Below, piece by piece: positions 36,301 to 45,612 of a stretch of 64,000 nt of DNA (positions within the stretch are counted from its first letter, which is position 1; every line of letters starts with the position of its first letter). This DNA is from JAXGPF01 sp964463985 (GTDB lineage Bacteria; Verrucomicrobiota; Kiritimatiellia; JAAZAB01), in contig CAYXEK010000008.1 in the NCBI GenBank assembly GCA_964463985.1, positions 1 through 64,000 of the forward strand, written 5' to 3'. The notes below the pieces were generated by a model. The model was given only the letters and a program-made list of their open reading frames with translations, had not been told where the DNA came from and made no database searches. Both the position numbers and the translations under genes were made by a program.

Positions 36301-38367
36301 ATGCCCGTGCGAAAATCCCGTGAAAAACTGGCACGCCTTTGCGCCGCGGCTTTAAGCGCCGATGCGGCATTGTCGGCCGCGGCGCCGGCGCTTCCGGCAA
36401 CGGAGGAATCCCGGATTACCATTGCCAACAGCGACAAGATTGTCATGGCCGGGTCTTCCTACGTTTCCGGTTGCGCCATCCGCGGCAAGCATTTTACCGA
36501 CATTGCCTCGGCCTTTTCGGATTACCAGTTTTACAACTTCGGTGTCAGCGGCGATACCCTGCTGGATATCCTGAACCGGGTGCGCTGCAACCAGGGCGGC
36601 AAGGTCGGCCTCACCGGCATCCGCGACTGGAATGCCACCTATGCCGTCCTCAGCAATTTTGAAAACAATCTCCGGCATGTTTACATCAACGAGGATTTTT
36701 ACTTTTATAACCTGAAGGCGCTGTGCAGCGCCCTGGAAGCGCTGGGCATCAAGCCCATTCTGTCGCTGGAATACAGCGAAGCCTGGATTCAACCGGAACT
36801 GGACCGGCTGGCGCATGAACGCGGTTACCTTGTGATCAACGAGGGCGCGTTGCTGGGCGCCGTTACGGATCATGTGTTTCCCGCCTTCAACGCCAACCAG
36901 CACCCATCCACCCGGACCGCGGCCAGCCGGGGCATGGTGCTGGCCAAGCACCTGGCCGGTTTGCCGAGGCCCCGGCAATCCATCAAAATTTTCCGCCCGC
37001 GGCCGGGCGCGGCGGAGGGCGCTCCGGCGAGCCTGGTCTACGACGGGATTTATGACCGGTTGGAAAAATTTTGCGAGATCACGGTGGGCAATACCGGCAT
37101 TGCCGACGAAAACACGCGGTATTTCGACCGTATGCACAGCCATTACCAGTCGGTGCCGCACGCGTCGGAATATGAAAAACTGCTGCTCCGCCAGCCGGTT
37201 GCGCTGGGCGATCATGCCCTGGTGGAAGTCACCTTGCCCTGCACCGCGCGCGGACTTGAAGCTTTCCGGCTCGGACTGGCCGGAACCGGCGTCGGGCAAG
37301 TATTCGTCAAACGTTGCACCGGCCTGGATCAATACCCCGCGCCCGGCAAAACGCTGCTGCAGTTCGGGATTGACAAAACATCGGCATACGCGCCGCAAGA
37401 CGGCGACAAATTCAAACTGGTGTCGTCCGGGAACGACTATGATTTCAAGGTGGACGGTACGGTTTACACCGTCATCCGGGTCGTCGGCGACAAAATCACC
37501 ACGGATATCGAGAAGGGCGGTCAGGTGACTTCCGGGCTGAATCTTTTTGACACCGACCTGCCGGGCCTGAAATTGCGCGGAAGCTTCGGCGCGGGCGATA
37601 TTTCCGATCCGTATTACGCGCAGATGCGGGCGCCGGTCGGCGACTGGTTGGCACTGGAACGCGATGCGGATGGGTGCTGGGCGGTGCCGCCGGCGCAATT
37701 CTCCCATGCCATGCAATACGACAAGCTGGGTTTCCTGCTCGCCGGACGGAACATGGCCTTGACGGACGTGTTTGCCCTGTATGCCGGCGCGGAAGGCAAG
37801 GACCGCACCGGCCGGCCTGTGGAATGCGCGCGCGCGGGCCGGGAGTTGCTGGCCGACACCCTGCTGGACGACAATTGCACCGCCTGGAAAAACATCAGTT
37901 CCATCCCCGCCCATCAACCGTTGACGATGGAATGGCAAGGCCGGACTTATACGGAAAAGCCGCCCGCGGGGATCAACACCATCCGGGTCATTGCCGGGGA
38001 TCGCAAACTGGTCCAGGACTTGCCGCCGGTCGCGGCCGGCCGGCAGAGTTGCGACGCGCAAATCCGGGTGCTGTGCCGTTACTTCCCGCCTTACATTGAC
38101 AGCGACGAAAAATACGATCCGGCAGCGCCCGACGCCGTGGGCATCGGCAGTTATGACTTTGCCGAGTTGCAGGTGGAAATTCTGCAGGACCGGACGAATC
38201 CCATCGTGCCGCCCGCCAAGGCGCTGGTGGCGCCGGTGGCCCTCTGGTGGCATGAAGTCGCCATCACCGTGAAATTGCCGCGGCGTCCGCGGCTGCAGTT
38301 AATCCTCTCCGCGCCCGGCCGGCCGGTGCAGGTGGCCGAAGCGCATGTCGTTATGACGCAGGAATAA
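36301..38367 (+). CDS. Exported SGNH-hydrolase-like protein with altered catalytic motifs
   Basis: 688 aa. AAGGAGG lies 9 nt before ATG 36301. A signal-like N-terminus (1-31) is rich in Ala. About residues 35-230 resemble an SGNH/GDSL hydrolase: 'IVMAGSSYVSG' stands for block I (GDS becomes GSS), 'YNFGVSGDTLLDIL' for block II and 'FNANQHPSTR' for block V (DxxH becomes NxxH). About 235-688 is beta-rich and unassigned. The Ser and His positions are kept, but the Asp is not obvious, so a Ser-His dyad, another base, or loss of activity are all possible. SGNH enzymes usually remove acyl groups from glycans. The lipoprotein gene 19 nt downstream is probably co-transcribed. Confidence 0.6.
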   Translation: MPVRKSREKLARLCAAALSADAALSAAAPALPATEESRITIANSDKIVMAGSSYVSGCAIRGKHFTDIASAFSDYQFYNFGVSGDTLLDILNRVRCNQGGKVGLTGIRDWNATYAVLSNFENNLRHVYINEDFYFYNLKALCSALEALGIKPILSLEYSEAWIQPELDRLAHERGYLVINEGALLGAVTDHVFPAFNANQHPSTRTAASRGMVLAKHLAGLPRPRQSIKIFRPRPGAAEGAPASLVYDGIYDRLEKFCEITVGNTGIADENTRYFDRMHSHYQSVPHASEYEKLLLRQPVALGDHALVEVTLPCTARGLEAFRLGLAGTGVGQVFVKRCTGLDQYPAPGKTLLQFGIDKTSAYAPQDGDKFKLVSSGNDYDFKVDGTVYTVIRVVGDKITTDIEKGGQVTSGLNLFDTDLPGLKLRGSFGAGDISDPYYAQMRAPVGDWLALERDADGCWAVPPAQFSHAMQYDKLGFLLAGRNMALTDVFALYAGAEGKDRTGRPVECARAGRELLADTLLDDNCTAWKNISSIPAHQPLTMEWQGRTYTEKPPAGINTIRVIAGDRKLVQDLPPVAAGRQSCDAQIRVLCRYFPPYIDSDEKYDPAAPDAVGIGSYDFAELQVEILQDRTNPIVPPAKALVAPVALWWHEVAITVKLPRRPRLQLILSAPGRPVQVAEAHVVMTQE

Positions 38368-38386
38368 CAGGAATAAACACGAAAAA

Positions 38387-39169
38387 ATGAAAAATCACAA
38401 TCCTATTAAATATGCCTGCGGCGGTTTATTGGCATTGGCGGCTATTCTCTCCGCCGGCTGCGCCACCAGTCCGAGCGCGCCATCCGGAACGGCGCCGGGA
38501 GCGGAACAGCCGGTCATGCTGGCCCGCCGGGCAGATGCGCCGGTGCGATTGGACGGCAAACTCGACGATCCGGCCTGGCAAAAAGCAGCGGTGTATCAGT
38601 TGCACAAGGGATTGGACCGGGCCGACCCGCCGCTGAAGGAGCCGGGCGCGGTACGCTTGCTGTGGGATGCGGATTACCTTTACGTCGGCGTGAAATATTC
38701 CGATTCGGACGTGGTGCAGGAAGGCGCAACCAATCAAACCCCGCTGTACGGCACCGGCGACCTGGTGGAAGTGTTTTTGAAACCCGCGACCAGCACATGG
38801 TACTGGGAGATTTACGGCACTCCCAACGGCTTGCAGTCGGTGTTTTGGTTCGCCAGCCCGGGGCGGCGTCTGCTCAGTTCCATTAAAAATCATGCCATGC
38901 GCGATTTGAAGGTCGCCGCGGAAGTCCGGGGGACATTGAACGACTGGCGCGACCGGGATGACTACTGGACGGCGGAACTGGCGATTCCCGCCAAAGAATT
39001 GACGCAGTACGGCGATGCCTTCGGGCCTGGTTCGGATTGGCGGATACTGATAGCGCGTTACAACTATGCCATCGGCCTGCCGGAGTGCGAACTCAGCATG
39101 GCGCCGCAATTAACCAGGACCGTTTTCCGCCTGCTGGATGAATATGCCGTGCTGAAATTTGAAGAATAG
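38387..39169 (+). CDS. CBM9-like domain lipoprotein
   Basis: 260 aa. The N-terminus ends in a clear lipobox (LSAGC, Cys25), followed by a Ser/Pro/Ala linker. The remaining about 210 residues are a single CBM9/DOMON-type sandwich ('APVRLDGKLDDPAWQKA', 'DADYLYVGVKYSDSD', 'DLVEVFLKP', 'WTAELAIPAKEL'). Such lipoproteins bind sugars at the cell surface. The gene is 19 nt after the SGNH-like gene and ahead of a structured repeat, so the transcription unit probably ends there. The same domain type also occurs in 70-2751, 5331-7910 and 23382-28022. Confidence 0.82.
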   Translation: MKNHNPIKYACGGLLALAAILSAGCATSPSAPSGTAPGAEQPVMLARRADAPVRLDGKLDDPAWQKAAVYQLHKGLDRADPPLKEPGAVRLLWDADYLYVGVKYSDSDVVQEGATNQTPLYGTGDLVEVFLKPATSTWYWEIYGTPNGLQSVFWFASPGRRLLSSIKNHAMRDLKVAAEVRGTLNDWRDRDDYWTAELAIPAKELTQYGDAFGPGSDWRILIARYNYAIGLPECELSMAPQLTRTVFRLLDEYAVLKFEE

Positions 39170-39220
39170 GAATGGGATCAGATTTGCTTGTTTTTTATGT
39201 CTTCTGTGTCATAATAAAAC

Positions 39221-39348
39221 AATTGAGCCAATTTCAAAAGTCTCGGACGACGTGAAAATCGTCCCTCCAAAATGGGTAAACAACCCGTTTTTGGAGGGTC
39301 GGGTTACACCCCGACCTTTTTGACAGGACTTTTGAAATTGGCTCAATT
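39221..39348 (+). repeat. 128-bp multi-hairpin element with perfect 22-bp terminal inverted repeats
   Basis: The arms 39221-39242 and 39327-39348 are exact reverse complements (AATTGAGCCAAT... and ...ATTGGCTCAATT). Inside, in order, are three hairpins: GGACGA/TCGTCC (39245-39250/39259-39264), CCCTCCAAAA/TTTTGGAGGG (39263-39272/39289-39298) with an inner GGGT/ACCC, and GGTCGGG/CCCGACC (39297-39303/39310-39316). The layout resembles a cloverleaf. No open frame of note is inside. It ends 17 bp before the HisF-like gene. Confidence 0.85.
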
Positions 39349-39365
39349 TTAAGGGGAAATATTTT

Positions 39366-40124
39366 ATGCCGGATGTATCTATAATGCCCTGCCTGGACAT
39401 GCGGGACGGGCGCGTGGTCAAGGGAGTTCGTTTTGTTGACATCCAGGACGCCGGGGACCCGGTCGAATGCTGCCGGGCCTACTGCGCCGCCGGCGCCAAT
39501 GCCATCGCCATGCTCGACATCACTGCCACGGTGGAAAACCGCCCCACGCTGCTGGAGGTGGTGCGCCGGGTTGCCGGCGCGGCCACCGTGCCGCTGACCG
39601 TCGGCGGAGGCATCCGGGATGCGGCTTCGGCCGCGTCCGTGCTGGCGGCCGGCGCCGACAAGATATCCATCAGCAGTTCGGCTTTCCGCCGGCCGGCCGT
39701 CATTGGCGAAATCATCCGGGAATGCGGACGCGACGCGGTGGTGGTGGCGATTGACGCCGCCGCCAATCCCGCCCTGCCGTCCGGTTACGAGGTCTGGATT
39801 GACGGCGGCCGTACAGCGACCGGCGCGGACGCCGTCGAATGGGCGCGCCGCGTGGAAGGCGCCGGCGCGGCGGTGATCCTGCCCACCAGCAAGTCCACGG
39901 ACGGCGTCCGTTCCGGCTACGATTTGCCGCTGCTGCGCGCGTTGCGCAAGGCCGTGCGGGCGGAACTGGTGGCCTCCGGCGGCGCGGGCAAACTCGAACA
40001 TTTCTACGAGGCGGTGGCCGCGGGCGCCGGCATTCTGCTGGCGGCGTCGGTCTTCCATTTCGGCATTATCGGCATTCCCCAGTTGAAACAATACCTGCGC
40101 GGCCGCGGCGTGGCCGTGCCGTGA
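39366..40124 (+). CDS. hisF: HisF-like imidazole glycerol phosphate synthase cyclase subunit
   Basis: 252 aa with the full (beta/alpha)8 HisF pattern: 'IMPCLDMRDGRVVKGV', 'PLTVGGGIRD', 'GADKISISSSA', 'VVVAID', 'GGRTATGADAVEWA', 'VASGGAGKLEHF' and 'ILLAASVFHFG'. The catalytic pair Asp11 and Asp130 is kept at canonical positions. In the loop equivalent to 'LTSIDRDG' it reads 'PTSKSTDG', so the first loop Asp is Ser177. HisF normally works with HisH to make the imidazole ring in histidine synthesis and AICAR. No hisH or other his gene is in the window, and the neighbour 17 nt downstream is NagA-like. Either the his genes are scattered or this copy has another partner. Confidence 0.82.
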   Translation: MPDVSIMPCLDMRDGRVVKGVRFVDIQDAGDPVECCRAYCAAGANAIAMLDITATVENRPTLLEVVRRVAGAATVPLTVGGGIRDAASAASVLAAGADKISISSSAFRRPAVIGEIIRECGRDAVVVAIDAAANPALPSGYEVWIDGGRTATGADAVEWARRVEGAGAAVILPTSKSTDGVRSGYDLPLLRALRKAVRAELVASGGAGKLEHFYEAVAAGAGILLAASVFHFGIIGIPQLKQYLRGRGVAVP

Positions 40125-40141
40125 AAGGCAAGGATGACTCC

Positions 40142-41344
40142 ATGAGCAGATCGGAACCGCGCGAACTGCTGATCCGCAACGGACGCGTTTTGCTGCCGGA
40201 TGGCAGCATCAAAGAACAATCCATCTTGCTCCGCGGGCGCGCCATTGAGCGCATCGGCCCGGCCGGCCTGAACGCCCCCGGCGCGGAAATTCTCGACGCC
40301 GCCGGCGCGCTGGTGCTGCCGGGGCTGGTGGATATCCACCAGCACGGCGTGTTGCGGGCCTCCACGCAGTCGGGCACTCTCGCGGATTTCGCCGCGCAGG
40401 AAGCCGCCTGCGGCGCCACGACTTTTCTGCCGACTTTCTTCGGTCCGCCCGCGGAAACCGCCGCGCGCATGCGGGAATGGCGGCGCGAGACGGATGAATT
40501 GAAATTGACGCCCCAGGTTGCCGGGTTCCGCCTGGAATCGCCTTACCTGTCCGACCCCAGCGCTGGATTGCAGAAAGACGTGGCGCCCATCACCGATGCG
40601 ACCACGGACATGCTGCTGGAGGCCGGCGGCGGACATATCCGCGTATGGGATATTTCCCCGGAATTGCCCGGGGCCATTCCGGCGATCCGCAAACTGTCCG
40701 GGATGGGAATTGCCTGCAGCATGGCGCACACCCGCGTCTTGATCGAAGGCGCGCGCGCCGCGGTGGATGCGGGCGCGCGCCTGGTGACCCACCTGTTCGA
40801 CACTTTTTTCCAGCCGCCACCGCGTCCCCCCGATGAGGACGTTTACCCCGACGGACTGGTAGATTACCTGCTGGTGGAGGACCGTGTCGCCTGCGAAATT
40901 ATTCCCGACGGCACGCATGTCTATCCGCTCCTGGTGGAAAAAACCTTCCGCTGCAAACCGCCGGACAAATTGATCTTCATCACCGACAGCAATTACGGCT
41001 CCGGCCTGCCGCCCGGCGAATATGTTTTGCCGCAAGGGTGGGGCAGAGTGCTGATTCAAGGTCCTAACAAAGGCATTCGACTGATTGATCGTGGCATGGG
41101 ACTGGCATCCAGCGCCCTGACCCCGGCGGATGGCTTCCGCAACGCGGTCAAACTGTTCGGTAAGGATCTAACGACTGCCAGCCGGGTTTGCTCCTTGAAC
41201 CCGGCGCGCCTGCTGGGATTGAATAAAGGCGAATTGGCCGCCGGCCGCGATGCTGATATTGTTTTCATGGATGACGATCTGAACTTGCTGCGCACCATCA
41301 GCGCCGGCCGGACAGTTTACGTACACGCCGACAGCGAAAATTAA
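40142..41344 (+). CDS. nagA: NagA-like N-acetylglucosamine-6-phosphate deacetylase
   Basis: 400 aa from ATG 40142 with AAGGA upstream; GTG 40121, overlapping the hisF stop, is a weaker option. An amidohydrolase barrel with all expected ligands: His66-x-His68 ('DIHQHG'), Glu132 ('FRLESPYLS'), His196 ('MAHT'), His217 ('VTHLFDTFFQ') and the catalytic Asp282 ('ITDSN'). The spacing of 132, 196 and 217 is within one residue of E. coli NagA (131, 195, 216). The usual 'HLEGPF' is 'RLESPY' and 'THLFNAM' is 'THLFDTF', so a different N-acyl sugar is possible. It fits downstream of the GH20 and GH84 enzymes. Confidence 0.82.
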   Translation: MSRSEPRELLIRNGRVLLPDGSIKEQSILLRGRAIERIGPAGLNAPGAEILDAAGALVLPGLVDIHQHGVLRASTQSGTLADFAAQEAACGATTFLPTFFGPPAETAARMREWRRETDELKLTPQVAGFRLESPYLSDPSAGLQKDVAPITDATTDMLLEAGGGHIRVWDISPELPGAIPAIRKLSGMGIACSMAHTRVLIEGARAAVDAGARLVTHLFDTFFQPPPRPPDEDVYPDGLVDYLLVEDRVACEIIPDGTHVYPLLVEKTFRCKPPDKLIFITDSNYGSGLPPGEYVLPQGWGRVLIQGPNKGIRLIDRGMGLASSALTPADGFRNAVKLFGKDLTTASRVCSLNPARLLGLNKGELAAGRDADIVFMDDDLNLLRTISAGRTVYVHADSEN

Positions 41345-41467
41345 TCGGATAATTTTTTCGTATTCGACAAAATGACAATTATGGGTGCGTCAAATGCCGA
41401 TTATGTTTAGCCATAAATCATTTTCGTTTAAATGATAACAAAAAAGCGAAAAATTTTTCAAAAAAAG

Positions 41468-41496
41468 TTGACGAAAATTAAAACCTGTGTTAACTT
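41468..41496 (+). promoter_or_regulatory. Candidate sigma-70-type promoter
   Basis: TTGACG (41468-41473), a 17-bp spacer and TAACTT (41491-41496), with a long A/T-rich run just upstream that could act as an UP element. The -10 match is weak (3 of 6). It is the only good -35 in the 248-bp gap before the large surface protein. Confidence 0.45.
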
Positions 41497-41516
41497 AACA
41501 ACGTAATGGAAGGTTG

Positions 41517-41540
41517 GCGCAAGCCTTTGTTGCGCTTTTT
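41517..41540 (+). terminator. Terminator-like hairpin in a 5' leader
   Basis: GCGCAA/TTGCGC (41517-41522 and 41530-41535) followed by TTTTT lies between the candidate promoter and ATG 41593. It could be a leader attenuator. The stem is only 6 bp, so this is tentative. Confidence 0.35.
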
Positions 41541-41592
41541 GCTTTGATCCGTAATAATTTAAAAATGCGTTCGGAACCATGGGAGAACCAAT

Positions 41593-44500
41593 ATGAAATG
41601 CGCAATGCTGGGTAAGGTGCGGTATGCGGCGGCGGCAATGCTGGTTTGTTTTGGATTGGCCAGCGCGAATGCCGCTGAAAGCGTATTGCCTTTTGCCGAT
41701 GATTTCGAGGCTTACGATCTCGGGACTCCCCTGATTGACGGCACTAATGGATGGTACGGTTCTGACACCAACGTTCAAGTTCAGGGGCAACAGTATTACC
41801 AGGGGCTGCAGGCAGCGCAGGTGCCGTTGGATTGCCTGCTTTCGAACCGGTTTGACACCAATGTGACGGTTGCCGCATCCAACCTCTGGATGGAGTTCTA
41901 CGTGCAGCCGGTGCATTACACCGGCACGAACGACCCGGAATGCGAGACAAACGTTGCGTCCGTGTTTTATCTGAACAGCAACGGTTATTTTGTTTTGCGC
42001 AATTCCACCAGCCAATGGGTGGTGGCCGACACCAATTTTTCAGGCGGCGCCGTCACGCCGATTGCCAGCGGCGAATGGGCCATGGTGGATTGCCGAATGG
42101 ATTACGGCAACAAAAAATGGGCTTTCTTCCTGAACGGCGATCTGCTGATCAAAGACTTGAATTTTGTTGACACCAACGTATCCATGCTGTCATCCATGGA
42201 TATTTACAACGGTTCCGGGCCGACGACGTTTGTGGACGGCGTTCAGGTTTCCGTGACGGTTCCTTCCGGGATATCCTCCAACCATTCCGGCGACTGGCTG
42301 CCCGTCCTGCAGTTGATGTCCACCTCCTTTTCCTCGACCATCGTCTCCGGTCAGACCTATGATGCTCAGACCTTCTACGTGCAGCGCGGCAATGACAGCC
42401 TGAACCCGATGTATTTCACCAATACCCCGCTCCAGACATGGTTGTCCGTGGACACGCCGGACGGCACTTCCACCGGCGATATCAAGTCGGTCCAGATTTT
42501 GTTCGATACCGCGTCATTGCCAGCCGGCGTGCATACCGGTTATGTGATGGTGGCCGGCTTTGACTCGGAATTCATGCTGGCAGCGTCCAATTCGCCCCAG
42601 CTTGTGGAAGTGGTTTTGACGGTCAATCCGCGGGCATCCATCGCGGTCAGCGAGACCAGCCTGCAGTTAACCACCCGCGAGGGCGTAAATGTCGGCACCA
42701 ATTTCGACGTCTGGAACGGCAGCGGTTATTACACCCTGGATTTCACCACCACCGTGGCCACCCTCAGCGGAGGCGATTGGCTGAGCGTGTTGCCCGTGGA
42801 CGGCTCCAGCACCGGCGACACCGACAAGGTTAATCTGGTCGTTACCTGCGACGCGTCCACCATCGCCACCAACCGCGGCAGCTATACCGGCACGGTGACC
42901 ATTGCCGGCACGATGACGGAAGGCTCAACCTATAATGCCGATAATTCGCCGACCGTGGTCGAGGTTGTTCTGAATGTGGAATACCCGGCGCCGGAATTGG
43001 GCGTGACTCCGCTGCTGTTGAGCCAGCAGGTCATGCATGGCGGTAATGCGACCAACAACGGCTTCAACGTCTGGAATGCCAACTCCAATTATACTCTGGT
43101 GTTTGAAGCATCGGAGGCCGTGGCCTGGATCACTACCCTGTCGCCAAGCAATGGCAACAGCAGCGGCGCGGCGGTGCCGGTTGCGATCGCTTACGATGTC
43201 AGTTCCCTCAATGCCGGCATTCATACGGGCGTAATTGTGGTGGCGGGCACCGATCAGAAATACGGTGAGCCGGCCTTGGAGACGCCGAAGAACGTTACAG
43301 TGCTGATGGAAATTGTGGATCCGCCGGCGCCGGACTGGATCAGCGCGACAGATGGCGATTACACCAACCAGGTGCGCGTCCAATGGGCGGCCTTGACGGG
43401 GGTGGCGACTTGCGAAGTCTGGCGGGGCGAAACCGACAGCGTCAGCAATGCGACCCGCATAGCCTCGCTTGGCGGATCCGAGACGTTGCATGACGACCAG
43501 ACGACCCTGCCTGGCAAGTTGTATTATTACTGGGTGCGCGGGGTCAACGTTTACGGGTACGAGGGAGCTTACAGCGTCAGCGATTCCGGCTTCCAGCAGC
43601 TTCTGCCGCCGGCTACCATTGACGCCACTAAGGATACCCACACGGACAAGGTGGCGGTGTCGTGGAGCGCCGCGCCCGGCGTGCCGACGGGATATGAAGT
43701 CTGGCGGAATTCCGCGGGAGGCACCGGAGCCATCATTGGCGCTAGCACCACGCTGGCGTACAACGACACGACTGCGGTGCCCGGTACGCTCTATTCCTAC
43801 TGGGTGAAAGCCACCAATAGTCTTTCGGTCAGCGCTCCCGGGCCTTATGCCGATGGTTGGCGGCGGTTCACGGCCCCGACCAACATCGCGGCCACGGAAG
43901 GCACGCTGAACGGCAAGGTGGATGTCACATGGTCTGCGGTGAGCGGCGCGACTTCCTATGAAATCGCGCGCGACAACACGCCGCTTGACACCGCCACCGT
44001 GACCAGCTATTCGGACACCACGGCAGCGCAGGGCGTGGGCTATAACTACAAGGTGCGGGCCAAGAGCGCGGTCAGCACGGGATCGTACAGCACGGCGGTC
44101 CTGGGCTGGGCTTCGCTGGGAACGCCTGTGGCAGTGCAGGCCAGCCAGGGACAGTACAGCTACAAGGTGTTGGTGACCTGGCCGGCCTTCGCGGTCGCCA
44201 TGGACAGTTATGAAGTGCAGCGGAGCGAGACGGAAGATTTCGCTGAACATGATGTCCTGGGAACCACTGCCGCGACAACCTATGACGACACGACGGCTGT
44301 TCCCGGCGAGGTGTATTATTACCGGGTGCGGGGCATCAAGGGCGCGCTCTACTGGCTGAGTCAGACTGACAGCGGCTGGCGCAGTTTGACCCCGCCGACC
44401 AGCGTGTCGGCTTCGCAGGGAACCTGGCCGGGCGGCGTCCTGGTGCAATGGAATGCGGTTGCCGGCGCCACGGCGTATGAAGTCTGGGCGAACAGTGAAA

Positions 44501-44849
44501 ATGACGTCCTGGGCGCGACCAAACGCGCGGAAGTGACTGTAACGGAATATCCCGACCGCACGGTCAGCCCCGGCGCTACGCGGTATTACTGGATCAAGTC
44601 CAAATCCGCCGGCGGCGTCAGCGATTACAGCGCGGTGGCCAGTGGTTATGCTCCGACTACCGTTATTCTGGGCGGCGCCGGCTTTGCGCCGGCACCCGGC
44701 GATTACGACGGCGATGGCATTGACGACTTGGCCGTTTACAAGAGCACCAACGGCCATTGGAAGGTTCGCATGTCCGGTTCCGGTTATTCCGTGGTGGAAG
44801 TTACCGGATTCGGCGGAGTCGGGTTTGTGGCCGCGGTTGGCGATTATGA
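41593..44849 (+). CDS. Large exported BACON-like/FN3/FG-GAP protein, 3' end lost in a gap
   Basis: At least 1085 aa. GGGAG 7 nt before ATG 41593 and a signal peptide ending 'SANAAES'. About residues 30-215 form a LamG-like sandwich. About 230-575 hold three roughly 115-residue BACON-like repeats (each ending in 'VVEVVLxV' or similar, with 'AGxHTGxVxVAG'). About 576-1015 hold five fibronectin type III units ('VxVxWxAxxGxxxYEVWR...YYYWVRG'). After that comes an FG-GAP/VCBS unit ('GDYDGDGIDDLAVYKSTNGHW') that runs into the Ns. The true stop is hidden; frames after the gap look non-coding and a strong terminator follows. Likely a cell-surface adhesin or glycan-binding protein. Confidence 0.8.
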
Positions 44850-44949
44850 NNNNNNNNNNNNNNNNNNNNNNNNNNNNNNNNNNNNNNNNNNNNNNNNNNN
44901 NNNNNNNNNNNNNNNNNNNNNNNNNNNNNNNNNNNNNNNNNNNNNNNNN
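44850..44949. other. Assembly gap (100 N)
   Basis: A placeholder run inside FG-GAP repeat coding sequence, probably caused by near-identical repeats. The number of missing repeats is unknown. Confidence 0.97.
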
Positions 44950-44974
44950 CCGGCGCAAGCCGGTCAAGCAAACA

Positions 44975-45015
44975 ACTGGCCGGCCAATGAAGTCATTGGC
45001 CGGCCAGTATTTTTT
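44975..45015 (+). terminator. Strong intrinsic terminator
   Basis: Perfect 16-bp arms (44975-44990 and 44993-45008; ACTGGCCGGCCAATGA and complement) with a 2-nt spacer are followed by six T after one A. It ends the surface-protein transcript and isolates the ssb operon. The 150 bp after it should hold the ssb promoter, which I could not place. Confidence 0.88.
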
Positions 45016-45168
45016 CCGGGTGATGCGGACATGTACGGTCAACCCTGCCCGGCATATTCGGAATATGAAAAATTGCATTGTGCCGCCGGCCTCATTTTGT
45101 TAAAAAGTCTTTCTGGAAATGCCTGAAATAATCGGCCGCCGATCAGCGGGAAATGAAAGGGAAATCAT

Positions 45169-45603
45169 ATGGCTTCATTAAATTGTGTTGTTCTGGCCGG
45201 CAATCTCACCCGCGACCCGGAGTTGCGCGCCATTCCCAGCGGCGCCAATGTCCTGGAAATGGGAATGGCTATTAATGATAATTACCGGAATAAGGCGGGC
45301 GAGACCGTGGAGTCCACCTGTTTCGTGGAAGTGGTGGTGTGGGGGCGCCAGGCGGAGAACTGCGCGCAGTACCTGCGCAAAGGTTCGCCGGTGCTGGTGG
45401 AAGGCCGGCTGCAATACGACCAATGGGAGAATAAGGAAGGCGAGAAGCGCAGCCGGTTGCGGGTGGTGGCTTCGCGCGTGCAGTTTCTCAGCAGTCCCCG
45501 GCGCGCGGAATACGCGGATGCTCCGGCCGGGAATGACGCCCCCGGCGGAGCCCGTCCTGATGCCGGTCCCGCGCCGGTGGCGGATGCCGATGCCCCGTTT
45601 TAG
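45169..45603 (+). CDS. ssb: Single-stranded DNA-binding protein
   Basis: 144 aa. GAAAGGGAAA precedes ATG 45169. The OB fold is standard for bacterial SSB: 'NCVVLAGNLTRDPELRAIPSG', 'FVEVVVWGRQAENCAQYLRKGSPVLVEGRL' region and 'WENKEGEKRSRLRVVA'. A flexible Gly/Pro/Ala tail follows and ends in 'DADAPF', a weakly acidic version of the usual DDDIPF tip that docks replication and repair partners. It should coat single-stranded DNA as a tetramer. It starts a co-directional housekeeping set; trpS begins 9 nt after its stop. Confidence 0.95.
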   Translation: MASLNCVVLAGNLTRDPELRAIPSGANVLEMGMAINDNYRNKAGETVESTCFVEVVVWGRQAENCAQYLRKGSPVLVEGRLQYDQWENKEGEKRSRLRVVASRVQFLSSPRRAEYADAPAGNDAPGGARPDAGPAPVADADAPF

Positions 45604-45612
45604 GAATTAGCC

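Noticed and set aside
36352..38253. Long minus-strand open frame (633 codons) opposite the SGNH-like gene
   Set aside because: It is a shadow of G+C-rich codon use in the plus-strand gene, which has a signal peptide, ribosome site and recognisable motifs. The antisense product has no domain and no start signal.
44950..45126. Continuation of the surface protein beyond the gap
   Set aside because: The reading depends on translating Ns. The downstream part crosses a perfect terminator hairpin and has no protein-like pattern.
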